NCBI GenBank assembly: GCA_947258945.1
Contig: CAMYKJ010000101.1
Span: forward strand, 1 to 8,608
Direction of reading: 5' to 3'
DNA length: 8,608 nt
DNA from: an uncultured Ectothiorhodospiraceae bacterium
GTDB taxonomy: Bacteria; Pseudomonadota; Gammaproteobacteria; UBA9214
Shown: positions 1 to 6,109 of the stretch, piece after piece
How the letters are laid out: every line of letters starts with the position of its first letter
Position numbering within the stretch: position 1 is the first letter of the stretch
Notes under the pieces: generated by a model
The model's input: the letters and a program-made list of their open reading frames with translations, nothing else
Databases searched by the model: none
What the model was told of the DNA's origin: nothing
Program-made: the position numbers and the translations under genes

Positions 1-886
1 CGAGTCCATTGCCGCTATCCGGCGAGGCGCCTTGCTTGAGGTGCTGCAGGCGCAGGATCTGCGCAGCGGCACCGGCTGGCTGCAGGAACTCAGCTTCGAT
101 ACTGACAACCCGGTGTTGCGCTATCAGGTCACGCTGATGGCCGCGCACGACTTCCAGGAAGCCGTGAAGAACTACCGTGACCTCCTGACACTGCGCAATA
201 ACCTGAACAAGTGGGCACAGGCCATTGAAGCCTATGATGACATGCTTGACGGACGCGAACAGCGTTTCGCACAGCACAAACCCGCGGCCCAGGCCGCCCT
301 CCAGGCCGGTGACCGGGCTGCACTGCAACAACGTCTCCAGCGTCTAAGCAAACGGCTGGAGCAAATCGAGACACAGGGCAATCCGGTCTGGCTTGCCAAT
401 GCCGAGGAGACGCAGCAGTGGAAACGACTGCAGGATATCAAATCAGCAGTAGCCGCACTCCCGCGGAATGCACAGACCAACCTGCTGCATGAAAGACGGA
501 CACGTCTCGAAGGGATTCTCTATTGGCGCCTGAATAGTGAATACAAACCACGCCTGTGGGAAGCAAAAAGACAGCTGGCCGAAGTGTCTGATCTCCTCGG
601 GCAAACCCGGGATAACCTTGATTCGCTGAAAATCGCTGATACCGTCACACCGGCAAGTTTTAACGGTTTTGACTCACGCATCATTCGTAACAAGGCGCGC
701 ATCGAGGAACTGCTTGCGCGCACCGAGTCTACACATCTTGCCCAGGGCAAGCTGATTGAGCAAATCGCCGTCCGCGAGCTGGAACAGCAAAAAGAACGTC
801 TGGACACCTACATCGTACAGGCCCGCTTCGCGCTGGCGCAGACCTATGACAGCGCGCAGATCGCCGGCAAGGGGACCACGCCATGA
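1..886 (+). CDS. TPR/coiled-coil envelope protein, C-terminal part (5' truncated)
   Basis: The reading frame is open from base 2 with no stop before it, so the gene begins upstream of the window; the TTG at 32 is only the first in-frame start-like codon, not a convincing start. About 294 residues are visible. They are strongly helical, rich in Leu, Gln, Arg and Glu, with coiled-coil-like stretches (for example AALQQRLQRLSKRLEQIET) and a C-terminal helix ending in QARFALAQTYDSAQ. No catalytic motif is seen. From memory of family style it resembles the large TPR-type protein that precedes TPR lipoprotein and ExbB/ExbD genes in gammaproteobacterial clusters. Its TGA overlaps the next ATG (ATGA, 883-886), so it is translationally coupled to the TPR lipoprotein. 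Inferred role: scaffold or partner protein of the energised envelope complex. The family is moderately sure; the function is unknown. Confidence 0.75.
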   Translation, partial: ESIAAIRRGALLEVLQAQDLRSGTGWLQELSFDTDNPVLRYQVTLMAAHDFQEAVKNYRDLLTLRNNLNKWAQAIEAYDDMLDGREQRFAQHKPAAQAALQAGDRAALQQRLQRLSKRLEQIETQGNPVWLANAEETQQWKRLQDIKSAVAALPRNAQTNLLHERRTRLEGILYWRLNSEYKPRLWEAKRQLAEVSDLLGQTRDNLDSLKIADTVTPASFNGFDSRIIRNKARIEELLARTESTHLAQGKLIEQIAVRELEQQKERLDTYIVQARFALAQTYDSAQIAGKGTTP

Positions 887-1566
887 TACGGATCCTGCCT
901 GTCACGCTACTCGCCACGCTGTTGCTGGGCGGTTGTACCATTATGGGCGGTGGCGACAACGCACCGACCATCGACGATCTCAGCAAGCGACCGGTAAAAA
1001 TGACGGATGTACCGGTGGAGTCCAGTGAACAGCAGGCAATGAATGCCTATCGTAACTTCCTCGCCACAGATGATGACACCGATGCTCGCCCGCATGCCAT
1101 GCGCCGGCTTGCCGACATCAATCTCGAGGCCGAGGTCCTGCCACAGGCCGATTTCGATACCGACAAGGCCGTGTCGCTGTATCCACAGCAGGTACAGGAC
1201 TCGATCACACTCTATCAGAAGGTCCTGAAGAACTATCCACAGCGGGAGAACAACGATTCGGTTCTCTACCAGCTGGCGCGCGCCTATGAACTCGGTGGCG
1301 AGCCGGACAAGTCACTCGCCGCGCTGGCTAGAATGGTGCGCGAATATCCGGACAGCAAGCACTGGCTTGAAGCCCGCTTTCGCCGCGGTGAGATCCTGTT
1401 CGTGCAGAAAAAATACCGTGGCGCGGAAAACTCCTATCAGGCCGTGGTAGACGCAGGCAGGGACAGTCCGTTCCATGAGCAGGCGCTCTACAAGCTGGGC
1501 TGGTGCTATTTCAAGCAGGGTCACCGCCTTGCTGGACCTGAAAATCGACAGCACGCTGAGCGGTGA
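883..1566 (+). CDS. Large TPR lipoprotein, N-terminal fragment (frameshifted gene)
   Basis: The start ATG at 883 overlaps the previous stop (ATGA) and has AAGGGGA at 869-875, 7 bases upstream. The product begins with a lipoprotein signal: a hydrophobic stretch and lipobox LLGGC with Cys18. Residue +2 is Thr rather than Asp, which in enteric bacteria means outer-membrane sorting. From about residue 100 there are TPR-like helical pairs (DSVLYQLARAYELGGEPDKS, FRRGEILFVQKKYRGAENSY, EQALYKLGWCYFKQG). The homologous frame ends near 1519. The last ~16 residues (HRLAGPENRQHAER) are out-of-frame read-through to the stop at 1564-1566. The TPR domain then continues in the +1 frame from 1520. Without the damage, this and the next entry would be one protein of roughly 865 residues, probably an outer-membrane-anchored TPR scaffold. 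Confidence 0.82.
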   Translation: MIRILPVTLLATLLLGGCTIMGGGDNAPTIDDLSKRPVKMTDVPVESSEQQAMNAYRNFLATDDDTDARPHAMRRLADINLEAEVLPQADFDTDKAVSLYPQQVQDSITLYQKVLKNYPQRENNDSVLYQLARAYELGGEPDKSLAALARMVREYPDSKHWLEARFRRGEILFVQKKYRGAENSYQAVVDAGRDSPFHEQALYKLGWCYFKQGHRLAGPENRQHAER

Positions 1567-3457
1567 CGAACGGCTGACAAAACTGTCGCGTGCTGAACGC
1601 GAGCGTGTCGACGATACCCTGCGTGTCATCAGCCTGAGCTTCTCGTACGAGCACGGCGCGGCGAGCGTTGCCGACTATTTCACCGGGAAGGGCGGACGCC
1701 CCTACGAGGACATTGTCTACGACCGGCTGGGCCTGCTGTATCTCGACAAGGAACGTTTCAATGATGCCGCGGAAACATTCAACGCCTTCGTCGAACAGAA
1801 TCCTTACCACGCGCAGGCACCGGCCTTCCAGATGCGTGTGATCGAGACCTACCGTCAGGGCAAGTTCCCCACGCTGGTGCTGCAGGGCAAGAAGGACTTT
1901 GTGGAGCGTTACAAGAAGGTCACCATGACCGACCTGTCGCGACACTACCATGCACTGGCGCAAAAACACCGCAAACCGGCCGACTATGCCGAGGCAGCAC
2001 ACTGGTATCGCAGTTTCCTGGGATCCTTCCCGCAGGACAAGGCCGCACCGGACATGAATTTCCTGCTGGCCGAGTTACTGTTTGAATCAGGACAGTACGC
2101 GGCAGCAGCCGACGAATACGTCATCACGGCATATAACTACGATATGCACGGGAAGGCAGCCGATGCCGGCTATGCTTCGGTACTGGCTCGTAACAAACAT
2201 GAAGCAACGCTGCAGGGTACAGCGAAACAGACGTGGCACGAGCAGTCGATCGAAAACGCATTACGCTTCGCAACGAGCTTTCCGGATCACACGCAGTCGC
2301 TGGCCGTCCTGACTCGTTCCGCCGAGCAGTTGCTCGCTATCCATCACAACCAGCGCGCCATTGAGGTTGCCCAGGCCGTGATCGACAATGAGGCCGCCAC
2401 CACCACCCAGCAGCGGGTCACCTGGACGGTGCAGGCACACGCCTACTTCGATCTCGAGGACTACCTGCATGCCGAGCAGGCCTATCAGCAGGTGCTGACG
2501 CGCACTGCGGCTGATGACAATAACAAAACAGAGTTGATTGAGAGACTTGCGGCCTCTATCTACAAACAAGGTGAAGCTGCGCAAAGCGCCGGTGACACGT
2601 TCCGCACTGCATTCCCCGATGATCCGCGCCAGGGCGAGGTCACGCGCCGTCTTGCCACGGCCTACCTGTCCGGCGATCGACCGTTGCAGGCAGCCACCGA
2701 ATTTGAACGCATCGGCCGCGAGCATACGGATGCAAGCCTGCGCAGGGATGCCCTGTGGCAGGCTGCCGAGCTGTATGCCCGCGCGGACCGGCCTGCGCAA
2801 TCAAACGGCATGTACAGCGAGTACATCCGCCAGTTCCCGCAGCCCTTTGAGCCGGCGATCGAGGCACGCCACCGGATTGCGGAGCAACACAAATCCGCAG
2901 GCGCTACCGGCGAATACCATCGCTGGCTTGCAGATATCATCACAACGAACCGCAAGGCGGGCAGTAGCCGCACCGATCGGACAAGTTACCTGGCCGCCAA
3001 CGCCCAGCTGACGCTGGCACGCGTGCAATATGCCCGCTACCAGGGCGCACGGATTACATTGCCGCTGAAGAAAACACTCGAGACCAAGAAACGCCTGATG
3101 CAGGAGGCACTGCAACAATTCGAACAGGCCGCGTCCTACGAGGTGGCCGGGGTCACGACCGCGGCTGCGTTCTACACAGCTGAAATCTACAGTCACCTGG
3201 CCGCCGCACTGATGCAGTCGGAACGACCGAAGAACCTCGATGCCGAGGCACTGGAACAGTACGACATCCTGCTGGAAGACCAGGCCTATCCGTTCGAGGA
3301 GCAGGCCATCACCCTGCACGAGACCAATGCAGCACGTGTCGAGGCGGGGCACTACGATGCCTGGATCGACAAGAGCCTGCAGGCACTGGCAAAACTGGTC
3401 CCTGCGCAGTACGCAAAACAGGAGAGGGGTGCGTCCCATGTGGCGGAACTTCGCTAA
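1475..3457 (+). CDS. Large TPR lipoprotein, C-terminal fragment (frameshifted gene)
   Basis: This frame is open from an ATG at 1475, but residues 1-15 from that start (MSRRSTSWAG...) are an out-of-frame copy of sequence that the other frame encodes as TPR. The genuine family sequence begins at 1520 with VTALLDLKID and runs about 645 residues to TAA 3455-3457. It contains many TPR-like units (DRLGLLYLDKERFNDAAETF, FLLAELLFESGQYAAAADEY, HAYFDLEDYLHAEQAYQQV, ALWQAAELYARADRPAQS). The segment LSRAERERVDDTLRVISLSF directly after the junction is typical of these large TPR proteins. No Shine-Dalgarno sequence precedes 1475, so this part is probably not made independently. The fragment has no signal peptide of its own and would not be exported alone. 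It overlaps the next gene by 20 bases, as expected in an operon. Confidence 0.82.
   Translation: MSRRSTSWAGAISSRVTALLDLKIDSTLSGDERLTKLSRAERERVDDTLRVISLSFSYEHGAASVADYFTGKGGRPYEDIVYDRLGLLYLDKERFNDAAETFNAFVEQNPYHAQAPAFQMRVIETYRQGKFPTLVLQGKKDFVERYKKVTMTDLSRHYHALAQKHRKPADYAEAAHWYRSFLGSFPQDKAAPDMNFLLAELLFESGQYAAAADEYVITAYNYDMHGKAADAGYASVLARNKHEATLQGTAKQTWHEQSIENALRFATSFPDHTQSLAVLTRSAEQLLAIHHNQRAIEVAQAVIDNEAATTTQQRVTWTVQAHAYFDLEDYLHAEQAYQQVLTRTAADDNNKTELIERLAASIYKQGEAAQSAGDTFRTAFPDDPRQGEVTRRLATAYLSGDRPLQAATEFERIGREHTDASLRRDALWQAAELYARADRPAQSNGMYSEYIRQFPQPFEPAIEARHRIAEQHKSAGATGEYHRWLADIITTNRKAGSSRTDRTSYLAANAQLTLARVQYARYQGARITLPLKKTLETKKRLMQEALQQFEQAASYEVAGVTTAAAFYTAEIYSHLAAALMQSERPKNLDAEALEQYDILLEDQAYPFEEQAITLHETNAARVEAGHYDAWIDKSLQALAKLVPAQYAKQERGASHVAELR
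1516..1530 (+). other. Frame-breaking junction in the large TPR gene
   Basis: In frame 1 the protein reads LGWCYFKQG up to 1519. From 1520 the homologous sequence continues in frame 2 as VTALLDLKID. A TPR helix pair would normally have about 9-10 more residues here (a Y..AL.SF-type second helix). The best explanation is a loss of about 26 or 29 bases, which also shifts the frame; the frame arithmetic requires a loss of 2 mod 3. No slippery heptamer is present. Confidence 0.7.
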
Positions 3458-4094
3458 ATATATGAACAAGGGACCGGCACTGGCACTTGTGCTTGCAGCC
3501 GCATTACTGTCCGGCTGCGCCAGTGCACCCGTTGACAACAACGTTATGCCAACCAGCGATACGCCTTCAAAACCCGCGGCGCCGGTCAAGGATGCCGAAG
3601 GCAAGCATCGCTATGTCCTGGCGCTCATGGAAAAAGAGGACTGGCACACGGCGGCGGAAGAGCTCGAACATCTTACTGCAGCAAGGCCGAACCTGCCCGG
3701 ACCATGGATCAATCTCGGTATCGTCAGAACCATGCTTGGCGACAGTGCTGCTGCCGAGGCAGCCTTCAAACAGGCGCTGGATGCCAATGCCGGCATGGCC
3801 GAGGCCTGGAACCAGCTGGGCATGCTATATCGCCGCACCGGCCGCCTCGACGAGGCGCGCACCAGCTACAACGCCGGCCTGGAACAGGCGCCGGATCACG
3901 CCGACCTGCACTGGAACCTGGCACTGCTGCACGACAGGTATCTGCCGGACCCGGCGCTCGCGCTGGCGCACTACGAGCGCTATCAGCAATTGACGAAATC
4001 CGATGATGCGCAGTTGCAGCAGTGGATCGCGAAGCTGCGCGAGCAGGTCCCGGCAACTGAACCGACGAAGATGACTGCAGAGGCCAAGAAATGA
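3438..4094 (+). CDS. TPR-containing outer-membrane lipoprotein
   Basis: The ATG at 3438 is chosen because a purine-rich site (AGGGG, 3425-3429) lies 8 bases upstream; a second ATG at 3462 lacks a well-spaced site. The frame is open further upstream, but that part lies inside the previous gene. The 218-residue product has a lipoprotein signal with lipobox LLSGC and Cys27, followed by Ala-Ser, which does not give inner-membrane retention in enterics. After a Pro-rich linker (about 28-55) there are about three to four TPR units: HRYVLALMEKEDWHTAAEEL, GPWINLGIVRTMLGDSAAAE, EAWNQLGMLYRRTGRLDEAR and ADLHWNLALLHDRYL. The gene overlaps the large TPR gene by 20 bases and the next gene by ATGA. Inferred role: outer-membrane TPR adaptor of the ExbB/ExbD/TonB-like machine, comparable in architecture to TPR lipoproteins of pilus or gliding systems. 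Confidence 0.88.
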   Translation: MWRNFAKYMNKGPALALVLAAALLSGCASAPVDNNVMPTSDTPSKPAAPVKDAEGKHRYVLALMEKEDWHTAAEELEHLTAARPNLPGPWINLGIVRTMLGDSAAAEAAFKQALDANAGMAEAWNQLGMLYRRTGRLDEARTSYNAGLEQAPDHADLHWNLALLHDRYLPDPALALAHYERYQQLTKSDDAQLQQWIAKLREQVPATEPTKMTAEAKK

Positions 4095-4444
4095 ACACGC
4101 AGAATAACAGCACCTGTAGAAGCGGATGTTGTCCGCGAACGAATCTGACACATTTATTCGCGCATGCCTGCGCTCCTGCAAAATTATCGGTGATCTGCCT
4201 AATCAGTTTATTGTGGATCGCGCCAATCCACGCCGCCGATCAGCTCGATCTGGAGGGCACCACCATTACCGGCAGCCAGGAGCTGCCCAAGGCATTGCAT
4301 ATCGTGCCGTGGAAATCGGCCGAGGCGGGTGATCTCGCCGGGCGGCCGCTGAACAGCCTGGTCGATGAGATCCTTGCACCCATCGACCGTGACGTGTTTC
4401 TCAGAGAACTTGAATACTATGAAGCAGTTCACAGTTCCGAATGA
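4091..4444 (+). CDS. Small exported protein of unknown function
   Basis: The product has 117 residues. The start ATG overlaps the previous stop (ATGA, 4091-4094) and AGAGG (4079-4083) lies 7 bases upstream. An unusually long polar N-region with five cysteines precedes a hydrophobic core (LSVICLISLLWIAPIHA), with likely signal peptidase cleavage after Ala48. The mature part is only about 69 residues: an ELPKALHIVPWK segment (64-75), then DLAGRPLNSLVDEILAPIDR and an acidic aromatic tail. I recall similar small proteins in comparable TPR/ExbB/ExbD clusters, usually annotated hypothetical, so it is likely a real conserved component and not a chance frame. Its function is not known. The position between the TPR lipoprotein and the motor genes suggests a periplasmic accessory subunit. 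The long N-region could mean that the true start is later. Confidence 0.75.
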   Translation: MNTQNNSTCRSGCCPRTNLTHLFAHACAPAKLSVICLISLLWIAPIHAADQLDLEGTTITGSQELPKALHIVPWKSAEAGDLAGRPLNSLVDEILAPIDRDVFLRELEYYEAVHSSE

Positions 4445-4458
4445 GCCGGAGATATAAG
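4428..4458 (+). promoter_or_regulatory. Possible weak sigma70-type promoter before exbB
   Basis: TTCACA (4428-4433) and TATAAG (4453-4458) resemble -35 and -10 boxes but are 19 bases apart, longer than ideal. They lie at the end of the small exported protein gene, at the only real gap in the cluster. This could give exbB and the genes after it a separate transcript. The evidence is weak and rests on the boxes alone. Confidence 0.2.
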
Positions 4459-4511
4459 GTAACTAGGCGTGTAAACCTTGCCAATGGCATGTCGATAAGG
4501 ACAACAGCGAC

Positions 4512-4528
4512 GTGGCACGGCAAGCCAC
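4512..4528 (+). other. Short hairpin in exbB leader
   Basis: GTGGC (4512-4516) and GCCAC (4524-4528) form a 5-base stem with a 7-base loop, about 20 bases before the exbB Shine-Dalgarno site. The rest of the gap 4445-4558 shows no other gene. The stem is short and could be chance; if real it might influence translation or processing in the intercistronic leader. Confidence 0.25.
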
Positions 4529-4558
4529 CTCCCAAGGGGAAGCAACAGGAGTATCACT

Positions 4559-5085
4559 ATGGATATGTATAACACCGTGGTCGGATTCTTCCAGTCCGGC
4601 GGTATCTTCATGTATCCCAGGTGGCGCTGTTGACCGAAAAATCACGCTCGGCCATCAGCCATATCTTCAGCTACGGCCTGAGTCGTGCACGCACCTCGCG
4701 CCGCCGCGATGATGTCGAGATCGCGATGGAAGAGGGCCTGATGGAAACGGTTCCGAATCTCGAGAAGCGCACCGGCTACCTGGCGACCTTCGCCAATATT
4801 GCCACGCTGCTCGGCCTGCTCGGCACCATCATCGGCCTGATCAAGGCCTTCACTGCGGTGGCCGCGGCCAACCCGTCGGAGAAGGCCGACATGCTGTCCG
4901 CGAGTATTTCGGTGGCAATGAACACCACGGCCTTCGGCCTGATGGTTGCCATTCCGTTGCTGCTGATCTATGCCGTGCTGCAGACCAAGACCACGCAAAT
5001 GGTCGACAGCCTGGAGATGGCCTCGGTGAAGTTTCTCAACAGCCTGACGGATAGCCCGGTCAGCGGCGGAGCAAACGCCGGATGA
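4559..5085 (+). pseudogene. exbB: ExbB/TolQ/MotA-family proton channel subunit, internally deleted and frameshifted
   Basis: The natural start is ATG 4559, with AGGAG (4547-4551) 7 bases upstream. It encodes MDMYNTVVGFFQSGGIFMYP, a typical N-terminus of this family, but then stops at TGA 4631-4633. From 4621 another frame gives the rest: VALLTEKSRSAISHIFSYG, a cytoplasmic ARTSRRRDD segment, then two conserved pore-lining helices (FANIATLLGLLGTIIGLIKA and VAMNTTAFGLMVAIPLLLIY), ending at TGA 5083-5085. A normal protein is about 200-240 residues with three membrane helices. Here helix 1 and the following loop (roughly 45-60 codons) are missing. The remainder alone would be 154 residues from GTG 4621, with no ribosome site. 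The intact protein would form the inner-membrane channel with the two ExbD proteins, whose genes follow by ATGA overlap. Either this is a true pseudogene or the sequence is misassembled. Confidence 0.85.
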
Positions 5086-5606
5086 GACGTCGCCTGAATC
5101 GCCGCCGGCTGATGCAGGAACCGGCGGACATCAATATCACCGCGTTCATGAACCTGATGGTGATACTGGTGCCGTTCTTGCTGATCACGGCCGTGTTCTC
5201 GCGTATGACTGTGCTGGAACTCAGCCTGCCGGCCGCGGCCGAGCACGAGCAGAATATCCAGGAACCGCTGTTCAACCTGGAGATCATCGTGCGCGGCAAT
5301 AGTATTGCTGTGGGTGACCGCGAGGGCGGGCTACTGAGACGCCTGCCCCGGGTGAACGGTGAATACGACTACGAACAGCTCTCGCTGCTGTTGCGACAGA
5401 TCAAGGCGCGCTTCCCCGAGAAGCTCGACGCCACCCTGTTGCTGGAGAGCGATACCCCCTACGACACACTCGTACAGGTTATGGACCGGGTGCGGGTCAC
5501 ACAGGTCGTGGTGGCGGGCAGCGTTCAAAGCGCGGAGCTGTTCCCAGAAATCGCGATCGGTGACGCACCGCTCACGAACACAAGCACGAGGATGGCCGGC
5601 AAATGA
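5082..5606 (+). CDS. exbD: ExbD/TolR-family protein 1 (Asn replaces the channel Asp)
   Basis: The product has 174 residues. The start ATG overlaps the exbB stop (ATGA), with CGGAG at 5067-5071 about 10 bases upstream. The architecture is that of ExbD/TolR: a short basic cytoplasmic tail, one membrane helix (about 18-40, DINITAFMNLMVILVPFLLI) and a periplasmic domain (about 45-174). In ExbD and TolR the motif is DINVTPxxDVM, and its Asp (Asp25 in E. coli ExbD, Asp23 in TolR) carries protons. Here the matching residue is Asn24. The sequence is otherwise well conserved and clearly coding, so this is probably a specialised non-protonating partner of the second ExbD. The periplasmic part ends in a low-complexity tail rich in Thr. 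Membership in the family is secure; the mechanism is inferred. Confidence 0.92.
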   Translation: MRRRLNRRRLMQEPADINITAFMNLMVILVPFLLITAVFSRMTVLELSLPAAAEHEQNIQEPLFNLEIIVRGNSIAVGDREGGLLRRLPRVNGEYDYEQLSLLLRQIKARFPEKLDATLLLESDTPYDTLVQVMDRVRVTQVVVAGSVQSAELFPEIAIGDAPLTNTSTRMAGK

Positions 5607-6109
5607 AAATGTCACGCCGCGCCCTGCGGATGGAGAAGCACCACAAGCGCAAGCGCAGCGCCTTGGGGATCAATCTCGTGTCGCTGATGGATATCTTCAC
5701 TATCCTGGTATTCTTCCTGCTGGTGAACTCATCCGATGGCGAAGTGCTGCCGACACACAAGTCCGTGGTTTTGCCGGAATCGGTGTCCGAGGAACAGCCC
5801 CGGGTGACCGTTGTGATCATGGTCAATCCGGATAATGTCCTGCTGCATGGCAAGGTCATTGCACCGGTTGATGCCGTCATGAATACCAAGGGTGCGACCT
5901 TCGCACCGCTGAAGGCCGCGCTGAGCAGTGAGCTTGCTGCGGCCCTGCAGAAGAAACGATCCGACGAGCCTGTGAAAGTGGAAGCCACCATCATGGGCGA
6001 CAAAGACATCCCATTCAGCCTGCTGAAAAAGGTCATGGCGACCTGCGTCGAAGCCGGCTACCACCGCGTATCGCTGGCGGTCATGCAGAAGCCCCTGGAG
6101 GAAGTCTGA
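5603..6109 (+). CDS. exbD: ExbD/TolR-family protein 2 (retains the channel Asp)
   Basis: The product has 168 residues. The start ATG 5603 overlaps the preceding stop (ATGA) and GAGGA (5588-5592) lies 10 bases upstream; a second ATG at 5609 would drop only two residues and is worse spaced. A very basic cytoplasmic tail (HHKRKR) is followed by one membrane helix (about 22-42, INLVSLMDIFTILVFFLLV), in which Asp30 corresponds to the essential proton-binding Asp of ExbD/TolR. The periplasmic domain (about 50-168) includes the C-terminal PFSLLKKVMATCVEAGYHRV, typical of the ExbD fold. Together with the Asn-bearing ExbD1 it would make a mixed ExbD dimer inside the ExbB pentamer. The AglR-AglQ-AglS motor of Myxococcus gliding likewise uses one TolQ-type and two TolR-type subunits. 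It is coupled to the TonB-like gene by TGATG. Confidence 0.92.
   Translation: MKMSRRALRMEKHHKRKRSALGINLVSLMDIFTILVFFLLVNSSDGEVLPTHKSVVLPESVSEEQPRVTVVIMVNPDNVLLHGKVIAPVDAVMNTKGATFAPLKAALSSELAAALQKKRSDEPVKVEATIMGDKDIPFSLLKKVMATCVEAGYHRVSLAVMQKPLEEV

Noticed and set aside
1510..1570. Programmed ribosomal frameshift joining the two TPR fragments
   Set aside because: There is no slippery heptamer or evident downstream structure, and a piece of the TPR helix seems to be missing, which a frameshift event would not explain.
3240..3437. Upstream extension of the small TPR lipoprotein
   Set aside because: The extension lies wholly inside the large TPR gene, would bury the lipoprotein signal peptide, and the ATG at 3438 has a good ribosome site.
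2801..3604. 267-codon open frame on the minus strand
   Set aside because: It is the shadow of the TPR genes: no ribosome site, no recognisable domain, composition of a reverse-strand reading in GC-rich DNA.
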